Source of the DNA: Phenylobacterium sp.
GTDB taxonomy: Bacteria; Pseudomonadota; Alphaproteobacteria; Caulobacterales; Caulobacteraceae
Direction of reading: 5' to 3'
DNA length: 64,000 bases
Assembly: GCA_020401865.1 (NCBI GenBank)
Contig: JADCAS010000004.1
Span: forward strand, 310,001 to 374,000
Of the stretch, positions 1-10,399 are shown in pieces. Position 1 is the first letter of the stretch; each line of letters starts with the position of its first letter. Position numbers and translations under genes: made by a program. The notes beneath the pieces were generated by a model. That model searched no databases, was not told where the DNA came from, and worked only from the letters and a program-made list of their open reading frames with translations.

Positions 1-87
1 GCCTACGCCGCCCGGCAGGAGCAGACCCTCGCCGACGCCCTCGAGGACCTCGCCCCCCTCCTGCCGGCTCGGGAGGTCTCGAAATGA
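1..87 (+). CDS. waaA: 3-deoxy-D-manno-octulosonic acid transferase, C-terminal end (partial)
   Basis: Only the last 28 codons are in the window; they read in frame 1 to a TGA at 85-87 whose bases overlap the lpxK start codon (ATGA). The tail is an alanine/leucine-rich helix ending in AREVSK. The identity is inferred mainly from position: Kdo transferase (WaaA, inner membrane, adds Kdo to lipid IVA) commonly sits directly before lpxK in alphaproteobacteria. The fragment is too short to confirm the family, and another lipid A gene is possible. Confidence 0.55.
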   Translation, partial: AYAARQEQTLADALEDLAPLLPAREVSK

Positions 88-1109
88 AGCTGCCCACGCC
101 GCGCTGGTGGTATGTGCGGGAGGGTCGCCCCGGACCCGTCCTGCACCTGCTGCTGAAGCCCCTTTCCTGGGCCTGGGCGGCGGCGACCGCCCACCGTATC
201 GCCCGCGGACGGCCCGTCGACCCCGGCGTTCCGGTGGTCTGCGTGGGCAACATCACCCTGGGCGGAACAGGCAAGACCCCCGTCGTCGCCGCTCTCGCCA
301 GCCGTCTTGCCGCAATGGGACGCCGCCCCGCCATCCTGTCGCGGGGCTATGGCGGAAGCCTGGAGGGACCCGCGCGGGTGGATCCGTCGCGCCACGCCGC
401 CAGCGAGGTCGGCGACGAGCCTCTCATGCTGGCGGCCGCCTTGCCCGGCGTGACCGTCTGGGTGGCCCGCGACCGGGTCGCCGGGGCCCTGGCGGCTGTA
501 CGGGAGGGCGCAGACGTTATTCTCCTGGACGACGGCCACCAGAATCCGGCCCTTTGGAAGACCCTGTCCCTGGTGGTCAGCGACGGCGAGACCCGGGACG
601 GCGAATGGCCCCTCGGCGATGGCGGCGTCTTTCCCGCCGGACCCTTGCGTGAACCTCTCGCCGCGGGGCTGTCTCGCGCCGACGCCGTTATCCTTCTGCT
701 GCCGGCGGACCTGGGGGCCCCGGACCCTGAGCTGGTCGCCGCCCTCTCCGGGCCGCCCCTCCTGCGGGCTCGACTGATCCCCGAGGGGGCGCCGCCTGAG
801 GGTCCCCAGGTCGGCTTCGCCGGCGTCGGCAAACCCTGGAAGGTGGAGCGGGCCCTCAGGGCGGCCGGCTGCGACCTGGTCGACTTCGCAGCCTTTCCCG
901 ACCATGCGCCCTGGACCCCGGCGCGGCTGAAAGCGCTGGACGACCTGGCGCGTGCGCACGGGGCGGGCCTGGTGACGACTACGAAGGACTGGGTGCGCCT
1001 GCCCCCGGCGTGGCGCGAAAAGGTCAGAGCCTGGCCGGTCCGGGCGGCTTTCGATTCCCCGGCCGAGGTGGACGCCCTGCTCGAGCGCCTTCCCCGCCCC
1101 GGAGCCTGA
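84..1109 (+). CDS. lpxK: Tetraacyldisaccharide 4'-kinase LpxK
   Basis: This inner-membrane kinase phosphorylates the 4' position of the lipid A disaccharide precursor with ATP, giving lipid IVA. The P-loop GGTGKTP lies near residue 58 inside the family motif GNITLGGTGKTPVV, followed by SRGYGG. The conserved DDGHQN stretch is near residue 150 and TTKD near residue 300. Length is 341 residues, normal for the family. GGGAGG at 71-76, seven bases before the ATG, supports this start. The start overlaps the stop of the upstream waaA-like gene, so the two are probably translationally coupled. The stop codon lies back to back with that of the convergent phosphotransferase gene. Confidence 0.95.
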   Translation: MKLPTPRWWYVREGRPGPVLHLLLKPLSWAWAAATAHRIARGRPVDPGVPVVCVGNITLGGTGKTPVVAALASRLAAMGRRPAILSRGYGGSLEGPARVDPSRHAASEVGDEPLMLAAALPGVTVWVARDRVAGALAAVREGADVILLDDGHQNPALWKTLSLVVSDGETRDGEWPLGDGGVFPAGPLREPLAAGLSRADAVILLLPADLGAPDPELVAALSGPPLLRARLIPEGAPPEGPQVGFAGVGKPWKVERALRAAGCDLVDFAAFPDHAPWTPARLKALDDLARAHGAGLVTTTKDWVRLPPAWREKVRAWPVRAAFDSPAEVDALLERLPRPGA

Positions 1110-1115
1110 TCAGGC
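1104..1115. other. Perfect 12-bp palindrome holding both stop codons
   Basis: GCCTGATCAGGC is self-complementary and contains the TGA stop of lpxK and the TGA stop of the convergent phosphotransferase gene, which share the central TGATCA. There is no spacer between the two genes and no obvious U-tract terminator. Confidence 0.7.
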
Positions 1116-2183
1116 GCCGGCCCGCTGGGCGAAGTGCCAGGCTGCAGAGGCCAGCTGAGGCACCCGCTCTTCCATGGCCGCAGCCTGCGGGCTGTTGGCG
1201 GTGCCGTCCCGGGCCCGACCGACGATACCCTGGCAGATGCCGGCCAGGCGGAAGAGGTTGTAGGCGAAGAACCAGTCGACGTTCGGGACCTCGGACCTTC
1301 CCGTCAGGCGGCAGTATTCGGCAACGGTCTCCTCAACCGTCGGAATGCCATGCGCCGTCAGGTCAGGGATGCCGGCGACGGTCCCGTTCACCCAGTGCAT
1401 CAGGAAGTAGGTGAAGTCCGCCATGGGATCGCCCAGGGTCGAAAGCTCCCAGTCCAGCACGGCGATGACCCGGGGCTCGGTGGGGTGCAGCACCATGTTG
1501 TCCAGCCGGTAGTCGCCATGCACGATCGTATTGCGGTCCTGGTGCGGCAGGGTGCGGGGCAGCCACTCCATCAGCCGCTCCATGGTGTCGAGCTTGACGG
1601 TCTCGGAGGCGCGGTACTGCTTGGTCCAGCGGTCGACCTGACGGCCCATGTAGTTGCCGGGCTTGCCGAAGTCCGACAGGCCGACCGCATCGACGTCGGT
1701 GTTGTGCAGGTCGGCCAGGGTCTTGATCTTGGCCATGTAGATGGCCCGGCGCTCGGCGGGCTCATACTGGGGCAGTGTCTGGTCCCAGAGGATCCGGCCC
1801 TCGACCATGTCCATCACATAGAACCAGGTGCCGATCACCGACTCGTCGGTGCACAGGCCGTAGGTCCGGGCCACGGGAAAGCCGGTGGGGTAAAGAGCGG
1901 TGATGACCTTGTACTCGCGGTCGACGGCGTGGGCTGACGGAAGCAGCTTGCCCGGCGGCTTGCGGCGCATGACGTACTTCTTGCCCGGGGTGACCAGCTG
2001 GTAGGTCGGGTTGGACTGGCCGCCCTTGAACTGGCGGACCTCCAGAGGCCCCTCATAGCCCTCGACATGAGCCTGCATCCAGGCGGCCAACGAGGACTCA
2101 TCGAAGCGGTGCGACTCGGCGACCGGCTTGGTGCCTGTATTGGCGACCTCGCGTTCCTGTTCCGGCGTCATGGCCATGCCCAT
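1110..2183 (-). CDS. Phosphotransferase family protein (APH/ACAD10-type kinase fold)
   Basis: The protein belongs to the aminoglycoside-phosphotransferase-like kinase fold found as stand-alone proteins near acyl-CoA dehydrogenase genes; the substrate is unknown. The catalytic loop VHGDYRLDNMVLHP is near residue 220 and the metal-binding VLDWELSTLGDP near residue 240. The N-terminal half has FKGGQSNPTYQL, a nucleotide-binding turn, and YVMRRKPPG with a likely ATP-contacting lysine. An open frame extends to 2348, but a GAGGGGAG sequence just upstream of 2183 favours ATG at 2183, or the in-frame ATG at 2177. The resulting 357 residues fit the family. The gene is alone on its strand and convergent with lpxK. 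Confidence 0.85.
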   Translation of the reverse strand: MGMAMTPEQEREVANTGTKPVAESHRFDESSLAAWMQAHVEGYEGPLEVRQFKGGQSNPTYQLVTPGKKYVMRRKPPGKLLPSAHAVDREYKVITALYPTGFPVARTYGLCTDESVIGTWFYVMDMVEGRILWDQTLPQYEPAERRAIYMAKIKTLADLHNTDVDAVGLSDFGKPGNYMGRQVDRWTKQYRASETVKLDTMERLMEWLPRTLPHQDRNTIVHGDYRLDNMVLHPTEPRVIAVLDWELSTLGDPMADFTYFLMHWVNGTVAGIPDLTAHGIPTVEETVAEYCRLTGRSEVPNVDWFFAYNLFRLAGICQGIVGRARDGTANSPQAAAMEERVPQLASAAWHFAQRAGA

Positions 2184-2340
2184 CGCTCCCCTCGGTTCTG
2201 TCGTCTTGTGGCGATGTCTTAGCCAACGGCGGGGCCTCGCGGCAAGCACGGTCGCGTCAGAGATCAGCGACTGTGATTTGTTAACCCTATCGAGTTTACG
2301 AACTTGAGATTCGTGAGCCTGGACATTGAGGGATTCGGCC

Positions 2341-5300
2341 GTGACCAACTATGTCTTTGAGAGCATGACCGCCGAGCAAGCGGCGGCCTTCGTATCGACA
2401 GACACCCTGACCTTCTCGACTCCCGGCGCCACCGCCCGGGATGTAACCCTGACCCTGGTGCCCTACATCCCGCCGAACTTCTTCACCGGAGAGGTCGGAT
2501 CGACGCCCTCGGTGACCATCACCTTCGGTGGAAAAACCCTCGTTTTCAATGGCTCAGGCACCACCCCGCCAGGCATAGCCGGCTTGGGATCCTCCGCCGG
2601 ACAGATCACCTTCCCCGACGGATCCCGGCTGTTCATCGGCAGCCAGGGCGCGGACTCGGTTTCGGGCGGGACGACGCCCGACGCCCTGCACGGCGGCGAC
2701 GGCGCGGACACCCTGGCTGGCCTGGCCGGCGATGATTATCTCCAGGGCAACCAGGGTAATGACAGCCTGGCGGGCGGCAGCGGCTCCGATACCCTTCTGG
2801 GTGGCCAGGGAGATGACACCCTCGGGCTCGGCGACGGGCAAAACTACGGACACGGCAATCTGGGGAGTGACACTCTCCTGGGCGGGACCAGCGCAGACAC
2901 CCTGCTCGGCGGCCAGGGTAATGACAGTCTGTCCGGCGCCGGCGGGTCCGACTATCTCTCCGGGGATCTTGGCAACGATACCCTGCTTGGGGGAACCGCG
3001 GCCGAGCAGCTGTTCGGCGGCGACGGGAATGACCTGATTACGGGCGGGGGCGGAGCAGACCTCGCCAACGGCAACCAGGGCAATGACACCCTGGTCGGAG
3101 GGACCGAGGGGGACACCCTGCTCGGCGGCCAGGGCGGCGACAGCATCGTTGCCGATGCGGGCCTGAACTACGCCCATGGCAATCTCGGGGACGATGTCCT
3201 GACCGCCCTTGGAGGCGGCGACACCCTGCTGGGCGGGCAGGGTAATGACACCCTGTCGGGAGGCGACGGCGCCAACTACCTCACCGGCGACCTCGGAGAT
3301 GATTCCGTCACCGCGGGCACGGGGAGCGATTTCCTGATCGGCGCGGATGGCGCCGACACCCTGGTTGGCGGCGGGGGAGCAGATTCCCTGGATGGCGGCG
3401 CCGGAAATGACCGGATCCAGGCGGGAACTGCGGCGGACCACATCCTCGCCGGCAGCGGTGACGACAGCGTCAGCGACAGCGGCGGAGCCAACGTCATCCA
3501 ACTGGGCGATGGCGCCGACACGGCCTCTGCGGGCGCAGGCGCGGATACCCTGACCGGCGAAACCGGGGCTGACAGTCTCCTGGCGGCCGCCGGCGACAAC
3601 AGCGTCCTCGGGGGCGAGGGCGGGGATACGTTGACTTCCGGCACCGGCGCCGACAGCCTGCTCGGCGGCGGCGGCGACGACAGCCTGAGCGCCGGCGGCG
3701 GGGTGGATTCCGTCGACGGAGGCCTCGGAAACGACACCCTGGCCCAGGCGATGACCAGCGCCGGGGTCGCCACCCTGATCGGCGGTGACGGCGACGATGA
3801 CTTTGACCTGACCGGATCGGTTGGCGGAGCCTCCGTGCTGTCGGACGGCGGGGCGGGCAACGACAGCCTGCTCGGCGGCGGCGGAATCGACTATTTCATA
3901 GGCGGCACAGGGGCGGACACCGCCGTCGCCGGGGGAGGTGCGGACACGCTGATTGGCGGGGCCGATGGCGATAGCCTGTCCGGCGGGGCCGGCGCCGCGA
4001 GCCTCAGCGGCGACGAGGGCGCCGATACCCTCGCCGGCGGGGCGGGCGTCGAAACCCTCTCCGGTGGCGGGGGGGCGGACCTCCTGTCGGGTGGCGCGGG
4101 AAGCGACAATCTGAGCGCCGACGCAGGCGACGACCTGATCCTCTTCGCCGGGACATCGGACTCAGCGGCCGGGGAGACCGTGGACGGCGGCGCCGGGACC
4201 GATACAGTGCGGGTAACCGCGACGACCGTCTTCGACCCCGGCGCCACCTTCACCACTGTCGAGGTGCTGGAAATCGCCACCGGGGCGACGGCGACCCTGA
4301 CCCACACCCAGATGGCGGCCTTCAGCTCGGCGAGCGCCGCGGGAAGCGCCTTCCTGGTGATCAATGTGGCCTCGGGGGCGACTTACACCCTGCCGAACCT
4401 GGGCTTTACAAACCTGACGCCGAGCCTGGCCGGGGCGAGCGGGAATGAGAACATCACCGGCTGGGTCGGGGTGGACTCGATCTCGGGCCTGGCTGGGAAC
4501 GACACCCTGAACGGAGATCAGGGGAATGACACCCTCTCCGGCGGCGCCGGGGCTGACAGTCTCATCGGCGGGGGCGGCGACGACACCTTCGTCTACGCCG
4601 GTACGTCCGACACGGCGGCCGGGGAGACAGTGGACGGCGGCGGCGCGACCGATACCGTGCGGGTGACGGCGACCACGGCGTTCGACCCCGGGGTCAACTT
4701 CACTCTGGTGGAGAACCTTGTTGTGGTGGCGTCTACAGCGACGCTGAGCACCAGCCAATTGGCGAACTTTGGCTCCGCGAGCGGTTCCGGCGGCGCAAGC
4801 CTGGTGGTCAATGTCGCCTCAGGCACGTCCTACACCGCGCCAAACCTGGGCTATAGCGGCCTGACCCTGAACCTTGTGGGCGCAGGCGGGAATGAGAACA
4901 TCTCCGGCTTGAATGGGGGGGATTCAATCTCGGGTCTCGCCGGAGACGACACCCTCGTTGGCGGCGCGGGGGCCGACACCCTGAGCGGCGGGGCCGGAGC
5001 GGATGCCTTTGTCTTTGCGACGGGCGCCTCCGGGATCACGGTGCCGACCGCGGACGTGATTGGCGATTTCGCCAGTGGGGTCGACGTGCTCCGGCTCGGT
5101 CTGGCCGGAGATCCCACTGCGGGTACCGGGAACTATGTCGAGGCTGGCGCGGCGGCGGCGAACTTCAGCGCCGCCCTGACCGCCGCCAACACCTCTCTCG
5201 CCACCCTGAACGGGACCTCATCCGCGGCCCGGCTTTACGCCTTCGAGTTCGACGCGACGAACGGCTATCTGTTTATCGACACCAACTCCGATGGGGTGGC

Positions 5301-5367
5301 GGACGAGGTGATCGTCCTCACCGGGATTGACAATACCGAGATCGCCGCCGGCGACATCGTCGTCTGA
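2341..5367 (+). CDS. RTX calcium-binding repeat protein 1, probable type I secretion substrate
   Basis: This is a predicted secreted protein of 1,008 residues rich in Gly, Asp and Asn. Residues 1 to about 105 form a domain shared with the other two RTX proteins (FESMTAEQAAAF, LTFSTPGA, ITFPDGSRLFIG). About residues 110-590 are GGxGxDxLx nonapeptides that form Ca2+-binding beta-rolls. Two modules of about 150 residues follow from roughly 596 and 746, each with GETVDGG, DTVRVTATT and NVASGxxYT, separated by further RTX repeats. The C-terminal domain from about 885 has GADAFVF, IGDFASGVD and FIDTNSDGVADE, typical of an uncleaved C-terminal type I secretion region. A GTG start at 2341 is chosen because GAGGGA at 2328-2333 is correctly spaced and the N-terminus aligns with its paralogues. 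Function is unknown: S-layer, matrix or adhesin are possible. It lies about 30 kb from the T1SS genes. Confidence 0.88.
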   Translation: MTNYVFESMTAEQAAAFVSTDTLTFSTPGATARDVTLTLVPYIPPNFFTGEVGSTPSVTITFGGKTLVFNGSGTTPPGIAGLGSSAGQITFPDGSRLFIGSQGADSVSGGTTPDALHGGDGADTLAGLAGDDYLQGNQGNDSLAGGSGSDTLLGGQGDDTLGLGDGQNYGHGNLGSDTLLGGTSADTLLGGQGNDSLSGAGGSDYLSGDLGNDTLLGGTAAEQLFGGDGNDLITGGGGADLANGNQGNDTLVGGTEGDTLLGGQGGDSIVADAGLNYAHGNLGDDVLTALGGGDTLLGGQGNDTLSGGDGANYLTGDLGDDSVTAGTGSDFLIGADGADTLVGGGGADSLDGGAGNDRIQAGTAADHILAGSGDDSVSDSGGANVIQLGDGADTASAGAGADTLTGETGADSLLAAAGDNSVLGGEGGDTLTSGTGADSLLGGGGDDSLSAGGGVDSVDGGLGNDTLAQAMTSAGVATLIGGDGDDDFDLTGSVGGASVLSDGGAGNDSLLGGGGIDYFIGGTGADTAVAGGGADTLIGGADGDSLSGGAGAASLSGDEGADTLAGGAGVETLSGGGGADLLSGGAGSDNLSADAGDDLILFAGTSDSAAGETVDGGAGTDTVRVTATTVFDPGATFTTVEVLEIATGATATLTHTQMAAFSSASAAGSAFLVINVASGATYTLPNLGFTNLTPSLAGASGNENITGWVGVDSISGLAGNDTLNGDQGNDTLSGGAGADSLIGGGGDDTFVYAGTSDTAAGETVDGGGATDTVRVTATTAFDPGVNFTLVENLVVVASTATLSTSQLANFGSASGSGGASLVVNVASGTSYTAPNLGYSGLTLNLVGAGGNENISGLNGGDSISGLAGDDTLVGGAGADTLSGGAGADAFVFATGASGITVPTADVIGDFASGVDVLRLGLAGDPTAGTGNYVEAGAAAANFSAALTAANTSLATLNGTSSAARLYAFEFDATNGYLFIDTNSDGVADEVIVLTGIDNTEIAAGDIVV
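4130..5000 (+). repeat. Two copies of a ~150-residue module in RTX protein 1
   Basis: Two direct repeats of about 450 bp encode the same order of motifs: DDxxxxAGTSD, GETVDGG, DTVRVTATT, FDPG, a short hydrophobic core, NVASGxxYT, and GNENI(T/S)G followed by RTX repeats. The same module occurs five times in the giant RTX protein but not in RTX protein 3. Confidence 0.75.
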
Positions 5368-5550
5368 TCCCCGCGCTCAGAGCTTCAGAGCGAAGCTGCG
5401 GGACAGGACGGGCCGTGCGTTCCGCGGCGTCGCCTCGCGAGCGGGAAGTCCCCCGGCGGCCGGCCTGGCCAGGAGGTTCGCAGGCGCCGAGGCCGACAAC
5501 GCGATCGATGCGGTGGTCAGACTGACGTGCTGCACGTCACCGGCTGACCC

Positions 5551-6828
5551 TCAGCGCCGCGGGGCGAGGGCGCGCCAGCCGATGTCGGAGCGGTGGAAGC
5601 TCTCAGGCCAGTCGATCCGGGCGATGGCGGCGTAGGCGCGGGCGCGCGCGGTCTCAAGGTCCGCCCCCCGGGCGCAGATGTTCAGGACGCGCCCGCCAGC
5701 GGCCCTCAGAACCCCGTCAGCGTCCCGCGTGGTCCCGGCGTGGAAGACCGCCACGTCAGGCCCGAAATCCTGCTCGGCGCCCAGGATCGCCGACCCTGTG
5801 CGCGGGGCGTCCGGGTACCCCTCCGCGGCCATGACCACGCAGATCGCCACCTCGTCCCGCCACTCCGGCGCCGGCAGGTCCGCCAGGGTCCCGTTTGCGC
5901 AGGCGACGAGATAGGGGACGAGGTCGCTCGCAAGGCGCAGCATCAGCACCTGGCACTCCGGATCCCCGAAGCGGGCGTTGAACTCCACAAGGCGGGGCCC
6001 GTCCGCCGTGGCCATCAGTTCCACGAACAGGGCGCCCCGGTAGGGCGCACCCTCAGCGGCGATACCCTCCAGGGCAGGTACGGCCAGCTGGGTCATCACT
6101 TGTTCGATCAGGGCCTCGGTGAAGACCGGCGCGGGCGAATAGGTTCCCATGCCGCCGGTGTTCGGGCCCCGCTCGCCGTCGAAGGCCCGCTTGTGGTCCT
6201 GCGCCGCGCCGAAGAACCGGACCGTCTGGCCGTCCGACAGCACGAAGAGCGAGCCGATCTCGCCCTCCAGGAACGCCTCGATGACCACCCGGGCCCCCGC
6301 GGCGCCAAACCGCCCCCCCAGGGCGTCGTCGATCGCCGCCTCCGCCGTCGCCCGGTCCGGGGCCACGGTGACGCCCTTTCCGGCGGCGAGACCATCGGCC
6401 TTGACGACGTAGGGTGGCGAGAACCGGTCCAGCGCAGTCCGCGCAGAGGCGGCGTCCTCGCACACCACCCAGGCCGCGGTGGGAAGGCCGTGGCGGTCGC
6501 AGAAGGCCTTGGTGAAGGCCTTTGAGCTTTCCAGTCGCCCGGCGGCGGCGATGGGACCAAAGCAGGGGATGCCGGCGACGGCGAGGGCGTCCGCGAGACC
6601 GGCCTCCACCGAGGCCTCAGGGCCGATCACCACGAGGTCGGCGGCCATCTCCCGCGCCAGGGCGACCAGGGCCTCGACCTCGGTGGGCTTCACCGGGGAC
6701 AGCTCTCCCAGGGCCGCCATGCCAGGATTGCCTGGCGCCATGACGAGGCGGCCGGTCAGAGGGGAGGCGGCGATCTTCCAGGCCAGGGCGTGCTCGCGCC
6801 CGCCCGATCCGACGAGAAGGATATTCAT
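5551..6828 (-). CDS. purD: Phosphoribosylamine--glycine ligase
   Basis: The enzyme condenses phosphoribosylamine with glycine using ATP, the second step of de novo purine synthesis, in the cytoplasm. The N-terminus MNILLVGSGGREHALAWK is the family signature. The ATP-grasp domain shows YVVKADGLAAGKGVTVA near residue 140, AQDHKRAFDGERGPNTGGMG near 215, and VEFNARFGDPECQ near 290. Length is 425 residues, the family norm. The ATG at 6828 has AAGGCGGG just upstream; a longer open frame to 7221 is an antisense artefact inside phoB. It starts 31 bp after phoB on the same strand, so it may partly be transcribed from the Pho operon. Confidence 0.96.
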   Translation of the reverse strand: MNILLVGSGGREHALAWKIAASPLTGRLVMAPGNPGMAALGELSPVKPTEVEALVALAREMAADLVVIGPEASVEAGLADALAVAGIPCFGPIAAAGRLESSKAFTKAFCDRHGLPTAAWVVCEDAASARTALDRFSPPYVVKADGLAAGKGVTVAPDRATAEAAIDDALGGRFGAAGARVVIEAFLEGEIGSLFVLSDGQTVRFFGAAQDHKRAFDGERGPNTGGMGTYSPAPVFTEALIEQVMTQLAVPALEGIAAEGAPYRGALFVELMATADGPRLVEFNARFGDPECQVLMLRLASDLVPYLVACANGTLADLPAPEWRDEVAICVVMAAEGYPDAPRTGSAILGAEQDFGPDVAVFHAGTTRDADGVLRAAGGRVLNICARGADLETARARAYAAIARIDWPESFHRSDIGWRALAPRR

Positions 6829-6859
6829 GGCCCGCCTTTGGCGCGAGCGGGCCGCAAGG

Positions 6860-7576
6860 TCAATCGGCCGGAGCCTTCTTGCGGTCGACCTCCAGCGCGT
6901 AGCCCGCCGACCGGACGGTCCGGATGGGATCGAAGCCGGGCGCACCGCGGGACAGGGCCTTGCGCAGCCGACCAATGTGGACGTCGACGGTACGCGCCTC
7001 GACATAGACGTCCGAACCCCAGACGGCGTCGAGCAGCTGTTCGCGGCTGAAGACCCGGCCCGGGTTCTGCATGAAGAAGTCGAGGAGACGGAACTCGGTG
7101 GGTCCCAGGTGGACCTCCTCGCCATCCCGGGTGACCCGGTGGGCGGAGCGGTCCAGGGCCAGGGGACCGCGGACCACTGTGTCCTCGGCGAGGCCGGGCC
7201 TGAGCCGGCGCAGGACCGCACGAATGCGCGCCGCCAGCTCGGTCACGGCGAACGGCTTGACCACATAATCATCCGCGCCGGTATCCAGTCCCCGGATGCG
7301 GTCGCTTTCCTCGCCCCGGGCGGTCAGCATGATGATGGGCACGTTGCGGCTCTGCGGCCGCTGGCGAAGGCGGCGGCAGACCTCGATTCCGGAGACCTTG
7401 GGAAGCATCCAGTCCAGCACCACCAGATCCGGCAGATGCTCCTCGGTCTGGATCAAGGCCTCCTCGCCATCCGTGGCCACGGCGACCGCATATCCCTCTC
7501 TCTCGAGGTTGTAGCGCAACAGGGTGCCGAGGGCGTCGTCGTCCTCAACGACCAGGATCCGGGGATTCATGGACAT
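6860..7576 (-). CDS. phoB: Phosphate regulon response regulator PhoB
   Basis: OmpR/PhoB-type response regulator that, when phosphorylated by PhoR, binds Pho boxes. The receiver domain at residues about 6-120 has acidic residues in VEDDD, the phospho-acceptor Asp in LVVLDWMLP, Thr/Ala in MLTARGEE and Lys in YVVKPF. The winged-helix DNA-binding domain at about 140-230 has GPTEFRLLDFFMQNPGRVFSREQLLDAVWG and TVDVHIGRLRKAL. Length is 238 residues. It is the last gene of the phoR-pst-phoU set; four bases separate it from phoU. A second in-frame ATG lies at 7570 (MNPR). Confidence 0.95.
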   Translation of the reverse strand: MSMNPRILVVEDDDALGTLLRYNLEREGYAVAVATDGEEALIQTEEHLPDLVVLDWMLPKVSGIEVCRRLRQRPQSRNVPIIMLTARGEESDRIRGLDTGADDYVVKPFAVTELAARIRAVLRRLRPGLAEDTVVRGPLALDRSAHRVTRDGEEVHLGPTEFRLLDFFMQNPGRVFSREQLLDAVWGSDVYVEARTVDVHIGRLRKALSRGAPGFDPIRTVRSAGYALEVDRKKAPAD

Positions 7577-7580
7577 GGGA

Positions 7581-8276
7581 TTACACCCTCAGGTCGTCAG
7601 CCCGCGGACGGTCCGCGGGGCTGACCTGCTCGCCGGTGATCTCGTAATGGACGATCTCGGCGATGTTGGTGGCGTGGTCGCCGATGCGCTCGAGGTTCTT
7701 GGCCACGAACAGGAGGTGGGCGCAGGCGGTGATCGTCCGGGGATCGCCCATCATGTAGGTCAGCAGTTCCCGGAAGAGACTGTTGTAGTGCTCATCGACC
7801 TCCTCGTCGCGCCGCCAGACCTCCATGGCCCGCTCGGCGTCGTTGGAGATGTAGGCGTCCAGGACCTCCTTCAGCCGGGTCTCCACCAGGCGCCCCATTC
7901 GCTCTATGGAGCGGTTCAGGGCCGGCATGGGCTCGATCTCGGACAGGACGAGGGTGCGCTTGGCGATATTCTTGGCCAGGTCTCCGCACCGCTCGAGGTT
8001 GGAGGCGATCTTCATCGCCGCCATGGTCTTGCGCAGGTCGTTGGCCATGGGCTGGCGCAGGGCGATCAGCCGGATGGCCTTCTGCTCGACGTCGGCCTCT
8101 ATCTCGTCCAGCCTGTCGTCCTGCTGGAGGACCTTGGTGGCCAGGGCTGGATCACGCCGCACGATCGCGTCGACCGCGTCCCCCAGCTGGGCCTCGGCAA
8201 GCCCCCCCAGGCGGGCGCAAGCGGCCCCCAGGGCGTTCAGCTCGTCTTCGTAGGACTTGACGATATGCTCATTCAT
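7581..8276 (-). CDS. phoU: Phosphate signalling complex protein PhoU
   Basis: PhoU is a helical cytoplasmic/peripheral protein that links the state of the PstSCAB transporter to PhoR and keeps the Pho response off when phosphate is plentiful. The sequence is two repeated three-helix bundles with the characteristic metal-binding pattern (ERCGDLAKNIA near residue 100 and LERIGDHATNIAE near 195). It starts MNEHIVKSYEDEL and is 231 residues long, typical for the family. It lies between pstB and phoB with gaps of 10 and 4 bases, so the three are co-transcribed. Confidence 0.96.
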   Translation of the reverse strand: MNEHIVKSYEDELNALGAACARLGGLAEAQLGDAVDAIVRRDPALATKVLQQDDRLDEIEADVEQKAIRLIALRQPMANDLRKTMAAMKIASNLERCGDLAKNIAKRTLVLSEIEPMPALNRSIERMGRLVETRLKEVLDAYISNDAERAMEVWRRDEEVDEHYNSLFRELLTYMMGDPRTITACAHLLFVAKNLERIGDHATNIAEIVHYEITGEQVSPADRPRADDLRV

Positions 8277-8286
8277 GGGACCGCCC

Positions 8287-9108
<822 letters not shown>

Positions 9109-9112
9109 CTTG

Positions 9113-10399
9113 TCACCAGCGGCGTTCGAACCGGCGCCTCAGCAGGACGGCGGCGAGATTCATAATGATCATGAAGGCCAGCAGCACCATGATGGCGGCG
9201 GCCGTGCGTTCCTGGAAGGCGCGCTCGGAGGCGTTCTCCCAGATGAAGATCTGGACCGGCAGGACCGTACTGGCCGAGGTCAGGGCGTCGGGGACCCCCG
9301 GCACGAAGGAGACCATGCCCACCATCAGCAGCGGCGCGGTCTCCCCCAGGGCGTGGGCGAGAGACAGGATGGCCCCGGTCATCACCCCGGGCAGAGCCAG
9401 GGGCAGGACATGGTGGAACACGGTCTGGGTCCGGGAGGCGCCGAGGGCCAGGGCCGCCTCGCGGATCGACGGAGGAACCGCCCTGAGCGCGGACCGGGTG
9501 GCGATGATCACCGTCGGCAGGGACATCAGGGCCAGGACCAGGCCGCCGACAAGGGGGGAGGACCTCGGTACGTTCATCCAGTTGATGAAGACCGCCAGAC
9601 CCAGCAGGCCGTAGACGATGGACGGCACCGCTGCGAGGTTGTTGATGTTGACCTCGACCAGGTCTGTCCACCGGTTCTTCGGGGCGAACTCCTCGAGATA
9701 GGTGGCCGCCAGCACGCCGATGGGAATGGCCAGGGCGGCGGTCAGCAACAGCATCAGGGCCGATCCGACCACGGCGCCCAGGACGCCGGCCTGTTCCGGT
9801 TCGGTGGAATCGGACCGGGTCAGGAAGGTGGTGTTGAATTCGGACTTCACCAGGCCCCCGGCGTTCAGCCGGTCCAGCCAGCCCAGCTGCTCGCTTGTCA
9901 GCGGACGCTCGTCTTCCGGTATCGCCCGGGAGATCTGTCCCTTGAAGTAGAGGCCGGCGTCCGCCTTGAGGGGCGCCGAGAGGGTGAGGGTCTTGCCGAT
10001 CACGGAAGGGTCCGCCTTGACCCGGTCCAGGACCTGGAAGCCTAGATCCCCGGACAACAGCGCCTTCATGGCGTCGCTGCGCGTGCCCAATTCGTCGTCG
10101 GCGACTCCGATCCGCTTGAGCAGCTGTTCGGCGATCATCAGGTCATAGTTGGCGCCGCCGGGATCGGCGGGATCAATCCGCGCGGGGTCCACATAGACCT
10201 GCGCGGTCAGGCGATAATCGACGAAGGTCGACCAGCCCTGCTGGACGATGCGGCCCAGAAGCAGCAGGAGGAAGCCGAGAGCAACGGCGATGGCGATACG
10301 GCCATAGAGCTTGAACCTGCGCTCGGCCGCGTTGCGCGCCTTCAGCCGCCGGGCCACGGCGGCCCTCAGCTCGTCTGAGGCTGGGCGGATCTCAGTCAT
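9113..10399 (-). CDS. pstA: Phosphate ABC transporter permease PstA with N-terminal DUF3333-type extension
   Basis: Inner-membrane permease subunit of the Pst phosphate importer. The C-terminal half (about residues 210-420) carries the membrane segments and the EAA loop [26 protein letters not shown] that contacts PstB. The N-terminal ~200 residues contain one membrane helix near residue 40 ([15 protein letters not shown]) and a periplasmic region; this long form, 428 residues, matches alphaproteobacterial PstA proteins with a DUF3333 domain. The start overlaps the end of pstC by eight bases, indicating coupling. Confidence 0.93.
   Translation of the reverse strand: MTEIRPASDELRAAVARRLKARNAAERRFKLYGRIAIAVALGFLLLLLGRIVQQGWSTFVDYRLTAQVYVDPARIDPADPGGANYDLMIAEQLLKRIGVADDELGTRSDAMKALLSGDLGFQVLDRVKADPSVIGKTLTLSAPLKADAGLYFKGQISRAIPEDERPLTSEQLGWLDRLNAGGLVKSEFNTTFLTRSDSTEPEQAGVLGAVVGSALMLLLTAALAIPIGVLAATYLEEFAPKNRWTDLVEVNINNLAAVPSIVYGLLGLAVFINWMNVPRSSPLVGGLVLALMSLPTVIIATRSALRAVPPSIREAALALGASRTQTVFHHVLPLALPGVMTGAILSLAHALGETAPLLMVGMVSFVPGVPDALTSASTVLPVQIFIWENASERAFQERTAAAIMVLLAFMIIMNLAAVLLRRRFERRW

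Noticed and set aside
2700..5000. Regularly spaced short direct repeats in the RTX genes that could look like a CRISPR array
   Set aside because: The ~27-bp periodicity is in frame and encodes GGxGxDxLx nonapeptides; there are no unique spacers or conserved palindromic repeats.
6829..7221. N-terminal extension of purD
   Set aside because: It is an alternative frame inside phoB; the PurD signature starts at the ATG at 6828, which has its own ribosome site.
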